Shown here: one piece after another, positions 32,615 through 42,021 of the stretch
How positions within the stretch are numbered: position 1 is the stretch's first letter
How the letters are laid out: the number at the start of each line of letters is the position of its first letter
Origin: Clostridiales bacterium
GTDB lineage: Bacteria; Bacillota; Clostridia; Christensenellales; Aristaeellaceae
Assembly: GCA_015056145.1 (NCBI GenBank)
Contig: SVGY01000001.1
Location: 434,001 to 498,000 of the forward strand
Reading direction: 5' to 3'
DNA length: 64,000 nucleotides
Program-made: the position numbers and the translations under genes
The notes under the pieces: model-generated
What the model was told of the DNA's origin: nothing
The model's database searches: none
Seen by the model: the letters and a program-made list of their open reading frames with translations, nothing else

Positions 32615-33937
32615 ATGGATCAGCATTCTTTCCTTGAATACAGCGCCGCCCAGCCCCTGGCCGCCCGTCTCCGTCCACAGTCCCTTGATGAATTTGTGGG
32701 ACAGACCCATCTCATCGGCCCGGGAAAGGTGCTCCGCCGCCTTATTGAGAACGATCATCTTTCCTCCATGATCTTCTGGGGGCCGCCCGGCGTGGGCAAA
32801 ACCACTCTTGCCCGCATCATCGCCAGCAAAACCAAGGCCCGTTTCATCGATTTTTCCGCCGTAACCAGCGGTATCAAGGAAATCCGAGAGGTTATGAACA
32901 AAGCCGAGCAAAACGTGCTCTACGGCGAAAAAACCGTTGTTTTTGTGGATGAGATCCACCGTTTCAACAAAGCACAGCAGGATGCCTTCCTGCCCTATGT
33001 GGAAAAAGGCAGCATCATCCTCATCGGCGCCACTACGGAAAACCCTTCCTTCGAGGTGAACGGGGCACTCCTGAGCCGTTGTAAAGTTTTCGTGCTTCAC
33101 GGCCTTACCGAAAACGACATTCTCTGCCTTCTGCGGCGTGCCCTCAGCGACAAACGGGGCTTCGGCGACGACAAGATCAACATTGCCGACGAGCTGCTTT
33201 CCATGCTGGCGACCTTCTCCAACGGCGACGCCCGCACCGCCCTTTCCACCCTTGAGATGGTGGTTCTCAACGGCGATTTTGACGGTGAAAGCACCACCGT
33301 TACAAGGGAAACCCTTGAGCAATGCATTTCCAAAAAATCCCTTCTTTACGACAAGCAGGGGGAGGAGCACTACAACCTGATATCCGCCCTGCACAAATCC
33401 ATGCGCAACTCCGACCCGGATGCCGCAGTATACTGGCTTGCCCGGATGCTGGAAGCCGGCGAAGATCCGCTCTATGTGGCACGCCGGGTGACCCGCTTCG
33501 CCAGCGAGGATATCGGCATGGCGGACCCCCGTGCACTGGAGCTGGCAGTGGCTGCCTATCAAGCATGCCATTTCATCGGCATGCCGGAATGTTCCGTCCA
33601 TCTGACCCAAGCAGTGGTATATATGTCCCTGGCGCCCAAATCCAACGCCATATATACCGCCTATCTGGATGCCCGCAAAGATGCACTCACCCAGCTGTCA
33701 GAACCGGTGCCGCTGGTAATACGCAACGCCCCCACCTCCCTCATGGCGGAACTGAACTACGGCAAGGGCTATCAATACGCCCACGACAGCAAGGACAAAA
33801 TCACAAACATGCAATGCCTTCCGGATTCCCTGCTGGGCCGTGAATACTACCGGCCTACGGAACAGGGGCTGGAAAGCCGCTACAAGGAGCGGCTCGACGG
33901 CATCAAGGAATGGAAAAAGCAGCACAAAAACAAATAA
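32615..33937 (+). CDS. rarA: Replication-associated recombination protein A, canonical copy
   Basis: The 440-residue product is a textbook Rar[20 protein letters not shown], Walker [12 protein letters not shown], Walker [16 protein letters not shown], sensor [13 protein letters not shown] and the C-terminal helical domain ending with the [14 protein letters not shown]-type block. It acts at stalled forks with the clamp and SSB. It has its own consensus promoter, divergent from polA. A divergent paralogue sits at 4842. Confidence 0.95.
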   Translation: MDQHSFLEYSAAQPLAARLRPQSLDEFVGQTHLIGPGKVLRRLIENDHLSSMIFWGPPGVGKTTLARIIASKTKARFIDFSAVTSGIKEIREVMNKAEQNVLYGEKTVVFVDEIHRFNKAQQDAFLPYVEKGSIILIGATTENPSFEVNGALLSRCKVFVLHGLTENDILCLLRRALSDKRGFGDDKINIADELLSMLATFSNGDARTALSTLEMVVLNGDFDGESTTVTRETLEQCISKKSLLYDKQGEEHYNLISALHKSMRNSDPDAAVYWLARMLEAGEDPLYVARRVTRFASEDIGMADPRALELAVAAYQACHFIGMPECSVHLTQAVVYMSLAPKSNAIYTAYLDARKDALTQLSEPVPLVIRNAPTSLMAELNYGKGYQYAHDSKDKITNMQCLPDSLLGREYYRPTEQGLESRYKERLDGIKEWKKQHKNK

Positions 33938-33956
33938 AGCCTCTGTTCATTTATAC

Positions 33957-34008
33957 AAAAACAGCGCCCTTTCTCAGGCAAAAATCACCTGCAAAAGGGT
34001 GCTGTTTT
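33957..34008. terminator. Bidirectional terminator after rarA
   Basis: AACAGCGCCCTTT pairs with AAAGGGTGCTGTT (one mismatch pair) across a loop of about 20 bases, with T runs on both strands. It lies between convergent genes. Confidence 0.8.
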
Positions 34009-34009
34009 T

Positions 34010-34537
34010 TTATTTCAGATACTTATCACACCAGAGCTGTGCCTCTACATAGCCCCTTCCTGCCGCCTGTAGAAGGGCCTGCAAATCGCCGCCGTATCTT
34101 TCCAATTGCCGAAAGAACTGCTCCTTCGTGAGCACCTCCACAAAGCCTTGTCTTTCCATTGTGGAGCCGCTGTCCCCCACTGTGAAGCTGATGTGTTCCG
34201 AGGCCACGTCACTCAACGGAAGTCTTGTTTCCACGCCATTTCCAAACCATTCCCGCAGGTAGTCGCTGCCCTCCACCACAAAGGAAAGGGGATGCGTCTC
34301 TTCCGGTTTGCCTCCCAATTCCAGAAAATGCTTAAAGAGAAATTCATCCTGGCGTTTTCTGAGGGAATAGTAATTATCAAAATCCGCAAACCGCCCAAAG
34401 GCAGTGGTATCCGGGTGTTTTTTCGCAAAGCGTGCTGCAAGGCGGAAGGCCTCCGCCTCAGGCAGACGCATAATATTCAGCATCGGCGTGCAATCCGGAT
34501 GGCAGTAATTCACAAGAGTGTAATCCTTATTCTGCAT
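34010..34537 (-). CDS. Hypothetical protein cotranscribed with a DUF3237-like gene
   Basis: I do not recognise this 175-residue protein. It is soluble, with no signal peptide, and aromatic-rich (FGRFADFDNYYSLRKRQ); the central region FSFVVEGSDYLREWFGNG-like block and the C-terminal all-helical stretch suggest a compact globular fold. Its start overlaps the upstream gene by 11 bases, so the two are translated together and may work together. Confidence 0.65.
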   Translation of the reverse strand: MQNKDYTLVNYCHPDCTPMLNIMRLPEAEAFRLAARFAKKHPDTTAFGRFADFDNYYSLRKRQDEFLFKHFLELGGKPEETHPLSFVVEGSDYLREWFGNGVETRLPLSDVASEHISFTVGDSGSTMERQGFVEVLTKEQFFRQLERYGGDLQALLQAAGRGYVEAQLWCDKYLK

Positions 34538-34907
34538 AGATTCGCACCCACACGCACTCCTCCGTGGGCGTTACCACGGATTTCAGCGGGATCTCCTCCC
34601 AATGGGCCAGCGCCTGGCTATCCGTAACCAGCATGGGTGTCAGCTGCTCCAGGCTGTGTCCGTTATTCTCCACGAAAATGCGGCAGGGCTTACCTTCGCA
34701 ATCCTTTCCCTCCAGCATATACCTTGCGGAAAGCGCAAAACTGTCCGGGGTGATTTTCTGGGTGTCACAGCCAGTACCCATCACCTGCCCCTGAAAGTAG
34801 GGGCCGCCTGCTTTTCCGGTAAAGGGCAGCATGACCACTTCCTGCTTTTTTCCCTTCACATTCATTGCCCCCGTCAGATGCACTTCTATTTCCAAAAGCA
34901 ATTCCAT
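34527..34907 (-). CDS. DUF3237-like small beta-barrel protein
   Basis: The 126-residue product resembles the DUF3237 family: FQGQVMGTGCDTQ, then the pattern ALSARYMLEGKD...IFVENNG. No enzymatic role is established for the family. It starts after GGAGGAAGAAAAGGA, has its own promoter overlapping the sigK stop codon and forms a two-gene unit with the downstream unknown. Confidence 0.6.
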   Translation of the reverse strand: MELLLEIEVHLTGAMNVKGKKQEVVMLPFTGKAGGPYFQGQVMGTGCDTQKITPDSFALSARYMLEGKDCEGKPCRIFVENNGHSLEQLTPMLVTDSQALAHWEEIPLKSVVTPTEECVWVRIYAE

Positions 34908-34935
34908 TCCTTTTCTTCCTCCGTACTTTTTTTAC

Positions 34936-34963
34936 ATCATACCACAACGCTCTGAAACATCAA
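34936..34963 (-). promoter_or_regulatory. Promoter of the DUF3237-like operon
   Basis: On the minus strand TTGATG and TATGAT are separated by 16 bases. The -35 overlaps the sigK stop codon. Confidence 0.55.
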
Positions 34964-35655
34964 GTCCCCTCATTTTCCAAAGCTTGCCTCAGCAGCTCGA
35001 TGGCGTGCTTTTCCACACGGGAGACATACGACCGTGATATCCCCAGCATTTTTGCAATTTCATGCTGCGGATGCATCAGTCCGTCCTTCAGGCCGTAGCG
35101 CATGGTCAGCACGGCTTTCTCACGCTCTGGAAGATTTGGCAGATGTCTTCGCACTGCTTCCAGGGTGATGCGCCTGCGCACCTCTTCCTCTACCAGGTCT
35201 GGGGCTGTGCCCAGCAGATCCGCAAAGGAAATGGCGTTGCCGTCGTGGTCAGTGCCAAGGGGTTCGTTCAGGCTGATGTCCCCCTGCTGCTTTCTGCTCT
35301 GGCGCAGGGACATGAGTATTTCGTTTTCTATGCATCTTGCCGCATAGGTGGATAGTGAGGTGCCTGTATTCGGCTTGTAGCTCTGTACCGCCTTGATCAG
35401 CCCGATGGCGCCGATGGAGATCAGGTCGTCAAAGGTGCAGCCGGGAACCTTGTATTTCCTTGCAATGTGAACAATAAGCCGCATGTTGTGCTCGATAAGC
35501 CTCTGCCGGGCTTCCTCGCTGCCCTTGCTCATTTCCTCAAGCGCCTGCCTCTCTTCCCCGGGGCTCAGCGGTTTCTGGAAGCTCTGCCTGCCGGAAATAT
35601 ACCCCAGCATCAAAAGACAGTCCTGAATAAGCCATGTGATCAGTGCCGATATCAT
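34960..35655 (-). CDS. sigK: Sporulation sigma factor SigK-like
   Basis: The 231-residue sigma-70 family protein has region 2 (LIEHNMRLIVHIARKY, DDLISIGAIGLIKAVQSY, STYAARCIENEILM) and region 4 with a C-terminal HTH (HEIAKMLGISRSYVSRVEKHA). The N-terminal hydrophobic stretch (ISALITWLIQDCLLML) before SGRQSFQKPLSPGEE looks like a SigK pro-sequence. SigK drives late mother-cell genes (coat, cortex) in sporulation. SigE is the alternative, but the spoIIGA partner is absent. The gene is intact, with no skin-type insertion. Confidence 0.85.
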   Translation of the reverse strand: MISALITWLIQDCLLMLGYISGRQSFQKPLSPGEERQALEEMSKGSEEARQRLIEHNMRLIVHIARKYKVPGCTFDDLISIGAIGLIKAVQSYKPNTGTSLSTYAARCIENEILMSLRQSRKQQGDISLNEPLGTDHDGNAISFADLLGTAPDLVEEEVRRRITLEAVRRHLPNLPEREKAVLTMRYGLKDGLMHPQHEIAKMLGISRSYVSRVEKHAIELLRQALENEGT

Positions 35656-35674
35656 ACAATCCCCCCTTCCCCAA

Positions 35675-35701
35675 AAAATATGGCGGATGATGAGAATTTA
35701 T
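35675..35701 (-). promoter_or_regulatory. Possible SigE-type promoter of sigK
   Basis: On the minus strand ATA and CATATTTT are separated by 16 bases, close to the mother-cell SigE pattern, 20 bases before the sigK start. No clear sigma-A promoter is seen there. The match is short, so confidence is low. Confidence 0.35.
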
Positions 35702-35720
35702 GTCCGAAAAATCTTGCAAA

Positions 35721-35736
35721 AGTTGTACCAACAACT
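35721..35736. promoter_or_regulatory. Palindrome upstream of the GH27 promoter
   Basis: AGTTGT-acca-ACAACT is a perfect 6-bp inverted repeat, 14 bases before the -35 of the glycosidase operon and also upstream of sigK. It could be a regulator site; no known consensus was matched. Confidence 0.4.
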
Positions 35737-35749
35737 ACCCCTGGCCCCC

Positions 35750-35778
35750 TTGCAAATCCGGAGCGAACTGTGTATTAT
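35750..35778 (+). promoter_or_regulatory. Promoter of the GH27-GH51 operon
   Basis: TTGCAA and TATTAT are separated by 17 bases, 42 bases before the GH27 start. Confidence 0.7.
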
Positions 35779-35819
35779 TTTATCAATAGACACCCCATAT
35801 TGAAAGGACGGAAATATAC

Positions 35820-37106
35820 ATGGATACCAGGTATCTTCTGCCCAAGGACATGGTGGCGCTGACCCCGCCCATGGGCTGGAACAGCTGGGACTGCTACGCC
35901 GCCACCGTCAATGAGGAACAGCTCATGGGCAATGCGGAGTACATGGCCAAACATCTGAAGGAATACGGCTGGGAATATATCGTGTGTGATATTCAGTGGT
36001 CAGACCCTGTGGCCGGTTCCACCGATGTAACCTATATCAACTTTGCCAGGTTGAATCTGGATGAATACGGACGGCAGGTTCCCCCTGTGGAGCGTTTCCC
36101 CTCTGCCAGGAACGGCGTTGGCTTCCGGTCCATCGCCGACCGTATTCACAACATGGGGCTGAAATTCGGCATCCACATCATGCGGGGTATTCCCCGGCAG
36201 GCTGTGCACGCCCGCCTGCCTGTCAAGGGCACCGGCACCACCGCAGACTGCATCGCCGACCCCTTTTCCATCAGCCGGTGGAATGGCGATATGTACGGTA
36301 TTCTCAATACGCCCGAAGGCCAGGCATACTACGATTCCATCTTTGAGCTCTACGCACAGTGGGGCGTGGATTATGTAAAGGTGGATGATATCTGCAACAC
36401 CAATCTCTTCCCCCACAATCCCTATTCCGCAGCCCACGAGATCGAGATGATCGCCAAAGCGATCCAGCGCAGCGGTCGTCCCATGGTACTGAGCCTCTCC
36501 CCCGGACCGGCGCAGATCGACAAGCAGTGGCATTTGACCCAGTATGCCAATATGTGGCGTATCACTGACGATTTCTGGGATGACTGGAAGCTGCTCAAGG
36601 AAATGTTCTGGCGCTGCGAAGTCTGGAGCGGTCAGGGCCGGGAAGGCTGCTGGCCGGACTGTGATATGCTGCCCCTGGGCAAGTTGCGCATTGGCTTCCA
36701 CGATCCGGGCTGGACCCGTTTCACCCAGGAAGAACAGCGCACCGTCATGACCCTGTGGAGCATTTTCCGCTCGCCTCTTATGATGGGCGGCGAAATGCGG
36801 GAAAACGACCAGTGGACGCTGGATCTGATCACTAATGCGGATGTACTGCGGCTCATCGGTCACAGTCATCACGCACGCCAGCTGTACCGCACAGAAAATG
36901 CGGCTGCATGGCACAGCTATGACGAGGACGGCAGCGAATATCTGGCCCTGTTCAACCTCAGCGACGACACTGCAGAAGTTTTTGCAGACCTGCCCTGGGA
37001 ACCCGGTGACGTAAAAGAGCTCTGGGGACGGGATGAGCTGCTCACCAGCGCCGTTTCTGCCCGTATTCCCGCTCACGGCGCTGTACTTATTCGCCGCAAG
37101 GCATAA
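35820..37106 (+). CDS. Family GH27 alpha-galactosidase (or related retaining glycosidase)
   Basis: The 428-residue cytoplasmic protein has the GH27 TIM barrel: [11 protein letters not shown], the nucleophile in DYVKVDD (Asp189), and the acid/base in [10 protein letters not shown] (Asp250 or 251), followed by a beta-sandwich C terminus. GH27 removes alpha-galactose or beta-arabinopyranose from plant oligosaccharides. No signal peptide is present, so it works on imported oligosaccharides. It heads an operon with a GH51 arabinofuranosidase, which suits arabinogalactan or pectin side chains. Exact specificity is uncertain. Confidence 0.9.
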   Translation: MDTRYLLPKDMVALTPPMGWNSWDCYAATVNEEQLMGNAEYMAKHLKEYGWEYIVCDIQWSDPVAGSTDVTYINFARLNLDEYGRQVPPVERFPSARNGVGFRSIADRIHNMGLKFGIHIMRGIPRQAVHARLPVKGTGTTADCIADPFSISRWNGDMYGILNTPEGQAYYDSIFELYAQWGVDYVKVDDICNTNLFPHNPYSAAHEIEMIAKAIQRSGRPMVLSLSPGPAQIDKQWHLTQYANMWRITDDFWDDWKLLKEMFWRCEVWSGQGREGCWPDCDMLPLGKLRIGFHDPGWTRFTQEEQRTVMTLWSIFRSPLMMGGEMRENDQWTLDLITNADVLRLIGHSHHARQLYRTENAAAWHSYDEDGSEYLALFNLSDDTAEVFADLPWEPGDVKELWGRDELLTSAVSARIPAHGAVLIRRKA

Positions 37107-37135
37107 TCATCACTATCATACACGGAGGGAAAACC

Positions 37136-38599
37136 ATGGCAACCATCACCATCGATGCAGCCCACAAGGGCGCAAAAATCAACAAAAACATTTACGGCAA
37201 CTTCTCCGAACATCTGGGCCGTTGCATCTACGGCGGACTGTTCGTTGGCAAGGATTCCGAAATTCCCAATGTGAACGGCATGCGCAAGGACGTTGTGGAA
37301 GCCCTGAAAAAGCTGAATCTGCCCGTGCTTCGCTGGCCCGGCGGATGCTTTGCCGACGAATATCACTGGCGTGACGGCGTAGGCCCTCAGGAAGGCCGCA
37401 AGCGCATGGTCAATACCAACTGGGGCGGCGTTGTGGAGGATAACTCCTTTGGCACCCACGAATTCCTGGAGCTCTGCTCTCAGATCGGCTGCGAGCCCTA
37501 CATCAACGCCAACGTGGGCAGCGGCAGCGTGCAGGAAATGGCCGAATGGGTGGAATACCTCAACTCTGACGGCGATTCCACCATCGCTCAGCAGCGTTGG
37601 GCCAACGGCAGCAAGGAGCCCTTCAAAGTAAAGTACTGGGGCATCGGCAATGAAAACTGGGGTTGCGGCGGCAACATGCGTCCTGAGTACTATGCTGATG
37701 TATATCGCCGCTATCAGACCTATTGCCGCAATTACGGCGCAAACAAGCTCTACCGCATTGCCTGCGGCCCCAGCGGCGACGACTGGAACTGGACCGAAGT
37801 ACTTATGAAGAACGCTGCCCCCTTCCTGGACGCCATCACCCTGCACCAGTACACTCTGCCCGGCGACTGGACCGACAAGGGAAGCAGCACCGAGTTTGAT
37901 ACCGAAACCTATCTCACCACCCTGAAGAAAGCCGCCGATATCGAGCGGATGATCGACGGTCATCTGAAGATCATGGATAAGTACGACCGTGAGCACCGTG
38001 TAGGCCTTATCGTGGATGAATGGGGCTGCTGGTACAACGTGGAGCCCGGCACCAATCCCGGCTTCCTCTACCAGCAGAACACCATGCGTGATGCCATGGT
38101 AGCCGCCATTCATCTGGATATTTTCAATCGCCATGCGGATCGTGTGGTCATGGCCAACATCGCCCAGATGGTCAATGTGCTGCAGGCTGTCATCCTCACC
38201 GATGGCGCCGAAATGCTGCTGACCCCCACCTATCATGTTTTTGATATGTATCGTCCCCACATGGAAGCGGAACTGCTGGATTGCGCTGTGGGCAGCGACA
38301 TTCTCAGCGGCAGCCTGAAGAAGATCACCGCTTCCGCCTCCGTGAAGGATGACGTTGTCACCCTGACCTGCTCCAACCTTTCCAGCGAAGATGCTGAAGA
38401 AGTGCTGATTCAGGTAAACGGCCTCAAACCCGCCGATGTATCCGTGTCCATCCTTACCGGCGAATGCCACGCCATGAACACCTTTGAGGATAAGGAAAAC
38501 GTTACCGTAAAGGCATTCCACGATTTCACCGTCACCGAAGCCGGCATCAGCCTGAAGCTGCCCGCCTGCTCCGTTGCCGCTGTTACCATCCGTGGCTGA
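37136..38599 (+). CDS. abfA: Family GH51 alpha-N-arabinofuranosidase
   Basis: The 487-residue product has the GH51 signatures: [30 protein letters not shown], the acid/base in [12 protein letters not shown] (Glu173) and the nucleophile in [10 protein letters not shown] (Glu295), with a C-terminal beta domain. It removes arabinofuranose from arabinan or arabinoxylan oligosaccharides in the cytoplasm. It lies 29 bases after the GH27 gene with the site CACGGAGGG. Confidence 0.94.
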   Translation: MATITIDAAHKGAKINKNIYGNFSEHLGRCIYGGLFVGKDSEIPNVNGMRKDVVEALKKLNLPVLRWPGGCFADEYHWRDGVGPQEGRKRMVNTNWGGVVEDNSFGTHEFLELCSQIGCEPYINANVGSGSVQEMAEWVEYLNSDGDSTIAQQRWANGSKEPFKVKYWGIGNENWGCGGNMRPEYYADVYRRYQTYCRNYGANKLYRIACGPSGDDWNWTEVLMKNAAPFLDAITLHQYTLPGDWTDKGSSTEFDTETYLTTLKKAADIERMIDGHLKIMDKYDREHRVGLIVDEWGCWYNVEPGTNPGFLYQQNTMRDAMVAAIHLDIFNRHADRVVMANIAQMVNVLQAVILTDGAEMLLTPTYHVFDMYRPHMEAELLDCAVGSDILSGSLKKITASASVKDDVVTLTCSNLSSEDAEEVLIQVNGLKPADVSVSILTGECHAMNTFEDKENVTVKAFHDFTVTEAGISLKLPACSVAAVTIRG

Positions 38600-38861
38600 G
38601 CGTGTCTGCCGCTGCCTTCTCCGGGAGACGGAGTCCACCAGGCCGATGTACGAGCTGGTCAGGGAATATATCGATTCCCTTCCCGAGGAGCAACGGGCTG
38701 ATGAACCGCTCTATCAGTCAAGGCTTGCCCAGTGCAAGGACTGCACCGAGCTGAGAAACGGCACCTGCGTGCTGTGCGGCTGCTATGTGGAAATGCGTGC
38801 TGCAAAAAAACGCATGAATTGCCCCATGGTTCCTGCCCGGTGGAAGGCAGAACAACTGTAA
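38592..38861 (+). CDS. DUF6171-like Cys-rich small protein
   Basis: The product of about 89 residues has the pattern [33 protein letters not shown] and CP, as in DUF6171 proteins of Clostridia, probably a zinc-bound structure of unknown role. I chose the GTG at 38592, which overlaps the GH51 stop (38597-38599), because family members begin just before the CRxCL block; the track uses a TTG at 38574. Translation is probably coupled to GH51. Confidence 0.7.
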   Translation: MAERVCRCLLRETESTRPMYELVREYIDSLPEEQRADEPLYQSRLAQCKDCTELRNGTCVLCGCYVEMRAAKKRMNCPMVPARWKAEQL

Positions 38862-38865
38862 GCTG

Positions 38866-38898
38866 TACCCCACGGTATGAAGATGCCGTGGGGTATTT
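38866..38898 (+). terminator. Terminator of the GH27-GH51 operon
   Basis: TACCCCACGG and CCGTGGGGTA form a perfect 10-bp stem with a 10-base loop; the T tract (TTTG) is short. Confidence 0.65.
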
Positions 38899-38922
38899 GA
38901 ATACAGCAATACAAATCAAGCC

Positions 38923-38951
38923 TTGCCTTCATCCGTAGTGTATGATATAAG
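38923..38951 (+). promoter_or_regulatory. Promoter of the AraC/GyrI regulator
   Basis: TTGCCT and TATAAG are separated by 17 bases, with TG upstream of the -10, 27 bases before the coding start. Confidence 0.6.
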
Positions 38952-38977
38952 GGAAGCAATGAAAGGGGCTGAAAGGA

Positions 38978-39946
38978 ATGACCTTGTGGCTGAAAAACAT
39001 TCAGGGGCTGATTGAAAAAATCGACAGCTGCATTCAGGATGGCAATGACGAATCCCTGAGTCTTCGCCGGCTGGCACAGGATTTTGGCTATTCAGAATAC
39101 CATTTTTCCCGCAAATTCAGGGAAATATCGGGTATGACCTTCCGGGATTACCTGCGTTACAGAAGGCTGTCCTTCTCCCTCAAGCGTCTGCGGGATACTG
39201 ACGAGGGCATCCTCAGCATTGCGCTGGATTACGGTTTTTCATCCCACGAGGCCTTTTCCCGGGCTTTCCGGGAGGCATACGGCGTGAGCCCCACAGAGTA
39301 TCGCCGTCATCCTGTACCCGTTGCGCTGCGCACCATCATCAGGCCCTTTGATTGCTATCTTCTGGAAAACGGAGGGACATCCTTGCAAAGCACATCCTCA
39401 GGCGTCAAAACATATTTCATTACCATTCCTGCCCACAAATTTCTCCACATCAAAAACCTTCAAAGTATCGGATACTGGGATTTCTGGCAGAAGCAAAGCC
39501 TGATCCCCGGTCAGGATTGCGAAACCATCTGTGGCCTTTTGGACAGCATTCAAGGCAAACTGGACGACGTGGGCGGCACTGCGGCAGACAGCAGCAGCGG
39601 CCAGATCATGGCCTTTATCAATGATCCTGCCGGGCGTATATGCAGCTGGGGCATTCCTCTTGCGGAATGCTACGGCGTAAGGCTTCCTGCGGATTACCAG
39701 GGAGAGATTCCGTCTCAAATGCTCCTCACAGATGTGCCAGAAGGCGAATATCTGGTCTTTGAGCACGGCCCCTTTGATTTTGAAACGGAAAACCAGCTGG
39801 TGGAGCAAAAAATTGAGAAAGCTATGAAGGAGTTTGATTACGCTTCTTCCGGCTGCCGGCTGGATACCACTGCCGGCCGTGTATTCTATTTTTACCACGA
39901 CTGTTCCCGTTTCTGGAAATATGTGCGTCCCATCAAGCGCCTGTAA
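38978..39946 (+). CDS. AraC-family regulator with GyrI-like effector domain
   Basis: The 322-residue protein has an N-terminal double HTH (SLRRLAQDFGYSEYHFSRKF and IALDYGFSSHEAFSRAFREAYGVSPTEYR) and a C-terminal GyrI-like domain (about 140-320). This is the Rob/BmrR-like plan, in which the C-terminal domain binds small hydrophobic or cationic molecules. It starts after AAAGGGGCTGAAAGGA and has its own promoter and terminator, so its targets may be elsewhere. A role in the adjacent glycosidase operon is possible but not shown. Confidence 0.9.
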   Translation: MTLWLKNIQGLIEKIDSCIQDGNDESLSLRRLAQDFGYSEYHFSRKFREISGMTFRDYLRYRRLSFSLKRLRDTDEGILSIALDYGFSSHEAFSRAFREAYGVSPTEYRRHPVPVALRTIIRPFDCYLLENGGTSLQSTSSGVKTYFITIPAHKFLHIKNLQSIGYWDFWQKQSLIPGQDCETICGLLDSIQGKLDDVGGTAADSSSGQIMAFINDPAGRICSWGIPLAECYGVRLPADYQGEIPSQMLLTDVPEGEYLVFEHGPFDFETENQLVEQKIEKAMKEFDYASSGCRLDTTAGRVFYFYHDCSRFWKYVRPIKRL

Positions 39947-39960
39947 TTTCCCATCTACAC

Positions 39961-39994
39961 AAAAAACCCGGAGCAACAATGTCTCCGGGTTTTT
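39961..39994. terminator. Bidirectional terminator between AraC and rodA genes
   Basis: AAACCCGGAG and CTCCGGGTTT form a perfect 10-bp stem, with A and T runs on either side, between the convergent araC and rodA 3' ends. Confidence 0.9.
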
Positions 39995-40005
39995 ACTTTG
40001 CCTGT

Positions 40006-41214
40006 TTACCTCTTTGTATTGTACCGCCTGTTAACGGTCTGGGCCTGCAACGCCAGCCCCGGCATGGAGGCTGCACTGCGGTTTCGCACAACGTTCAGCA
40101 CAAGGCCAAGGCCTGCCATGTTCGTCATCATGTTGCTGCCGCCGTAGCTGAGGAAGGGCAGCGGAATGCCGGTAACCGGCATCAGACCCGTGGTCATGCC
40201 CACGTTTTCAAACACATGGAACAGCAGCATGGCCATCACGCCCAGGATCACCATCTGTCCAAAACGGTTCAGCGTGTAACGGGACAGGTACAGCATGCGC
40301 AGAATAATCGCCAGATAGGTCAGGATCACCAGTGCACAGCCGATAAAGCCCCAGGCCTCGCCAATGGTGGCAAAGATGAAGTCCGTCCAGTCCTCAGGCA
40401 CATAGTCCAGCTGACTGAAGCTTCCCTGCACAAAGGTGCCAACGCCGGTAAGGCCGCCGGAGCCGATGGCGATCTTTGAGTTGTTGACCTGGTAGGTGGC
40501 GCCGTCATCCACAAGGTCAGGGCGGATGAAGCTGAGGATACGCACAATACGGTAGTTATCCGTACCAGCCACAGTGATGAATGCGCCAAGAAGGGCAATG
40601 CCGATGGCAGCCACCACAACGAATGCAGCAATCAGTTTGCCCCGTATGCCGCCGAAAAACATCATTACAATGAAGATGACAGCCATAACCAGAACGGAGC
40701 CCATTTCGCCCTGAGCAAGGGTCAAAAGAGCAGGCAGGCCCATCAGCATGCCAAGGCGCAGCCAGCTTTTTGCATCGCCAAGGGGATTATCGTTGGTTTC
40801 CAGGTATTTGGCAAGGGCGACAATACAGGCCAGCTTAACAAACTCGGAAGGCTGAATAGTGTAGCCCCAGATAATATCCGTCCAGGCTTTAACGCCCTGG
40901 GCCTGGTTACTGACCAGCGTGATGAGCAAAAGGGCACAGGCCAGGAGATAGAATTTATTGGCATGCCTGCGGATGAGCTCGTATGGTGCGTAAGTGATCA
41001 CGCCGACAATCAGCGGTGAAACCAGGAAAAAAATGGCTTGTCGCATGCCGTAGTAACTGGCCACAATGTAGTTCAGCAGCGTATCTTCCGCTTCGGAAGA
41101 AATGGAGAACGTGGCAACAGCCACCGCCAGAATACCAAAAGCTGCAAGGCCGTACACCATTACCGTCAGAGGGATATCAAAATGCGCCCGGGATTTCCGG
41201 GACTCGTTTACCAT
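40006..41214 (-). CDS. rodA: RodA/FtsW-type peptidoglycan glycosyltransferase
   Basis: The 402-residue protein is a SEDS polymerase with about ten membrane helices and the family blocks WTDIIWGYTIQPSEFVKLA, LIALQPD-like LTLAQGEMGSVLV and GMTTGLMPVTGIPLPFLSYGGS. With PBP2 it builds side-wall peptidoglycan. The ATG at 41214 shares bases with the minD stop (TGATG); the track start is a GTG one codon earlier. It is the last gene of the elongation operon, which favours RodA over FtsW. Confidence 0.94.
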   Translation of the reverse strand: MVNESRKSRAHFDIPLTVMVYGLAAFGILAVAVATFSISSEAEDTLLNYIVASYYGMRQAIFFLVSPLIVGVITYAPYELIRRHANKFYLLACALLLITLVSNQAQGVKAWTDIIWGYTIQPSEFVKLACIVALAKYLETNDNPLGDAKSWLRLGMLMGLPALLTLAQGEMGSVLVMAVIFIVMMFFGGIRGKLIAAFVVVAAIGIALLGAFITVAGTDNYRIVRILSFIRPDLVDDGATYQVNNSKIAIGSGGLTGVGTFVQGSFSQLDYVPEDWTDFIFATIGEAWGFIGCALVILTYLAIILRMLYLSRYTLNRFGQMVILGVMAMLLFHVFENVGMTTGLMPVTGIPLPFLSYGGSNMMTNMAGLGLVLNVVRNRSAASMPGLALQAQTVNRRYNTKR

Positions 41215-42002
41215 CACAGGGATATACCTCCCTTCCCGGCGCTCTTTTTGTGCCAGTGTCTGAGCTTGCCCGGCGCAGGCATTTCCACATACTGGCCAAG
41301 AAAGCGCTGACAGATGCGCTCTACCGCTTCAGCGGCAGGGCATTTTTTGTCCATAAAGTTTTCGTGAGTGTTCAGCGAGGCAACGATCTGGCTGTCCTCA
41401 GGAATATAACCCAGCAGCGGCACATCCAGCTGATTTGCCACCACCTGTGGGGTATAGGTGAGGCCTTTTTTCAACAATTCCTCCCGCACCCTGTTCACCA
41501 CAAGCAGCGGTCTCTGCTTGTGATGCTGTTCCATTACGCTGATGACCCGCTCCGCATTGCGGATGGCCACATCATCCGGGGTGGTCACCACCAGGCAGTA
41601 ATCGCTGGGGGCGATGAGATTGGTCAGCCCATGCTCAATACCGGCTGGCGCATCGGTGAGGATATAGCCAAAGCGTTTCTTCAGTTTGCAGAGGATCTTC
41701 GCAAAGGCCTCTCCGTCAAGGTCGGTATGGCCTGCGCTCTGGGATGCCGGCAACAGGGAAAGATAATCGTTGCTGCCGATCAGCGCAGATTTCAGCATAC
41801 AATCCCGGTTGGCAACGTCCACCAGATCGTACACCACCTGGCTGTGCAGGTTCATGAGCATATCCAGATCCCTGAGTCCGAGATCCGCATCCACACAGCA
41901 GGTTTTCATCTGCCGCTTTGCCAAGGCATAGCCAAGGGCAGCCGTAAGCATGGATTTGCCTACGCCTCCCTTGCCAGATGCGATAAGCCAGGACTGACTC
42001 AT
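41214..42002 (-). CDS. minD: Septum-site ATPase MinD
   Basis: The 262-residue product has the deviant Walker A SGKGGVGKS and DADLGLRDLD, TDAPAGIEHGL and VTTPDDVAIRNA blocks of MinD, which binds membrane with ATP and positions the division inhibitor MinC. It sits between mrdA and rodA. No minC or minE lies in this operon, and the C terminus (LRHWHKKSAGKGGISL) is not a clear amphipathic membrane helix. A MinD-like ParA with another role is possible, but sequence blocks fit MinD best. Confidence 0.88.
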   Translation of the reverse strand: MSQSWLIASGKGGVGKSMLTAALGYALAKRQMKTCCVDADLGLRDLDMLMNLHSQVVYDLVDVANRDCMLKSALIGSNDYLSLLPASQSAGHTDLDGEAFAKILCKLKKRFGYILTDAPAGIEHGLTNLIAPSDYCLVVTTPDDVAIRNAERVISVMEQHHKQRPLLVVNRVREELLKKGLTYTPQVVANQLDVPLLGYIPEDSQIVASLNTHENFMDKKCPAAEAVERICQRFLGQYVEMPAPGKLRHWHKKSAGKGGISL

Positions 42003-42021
42003 ATGCTCCTACGCCTCCTCG

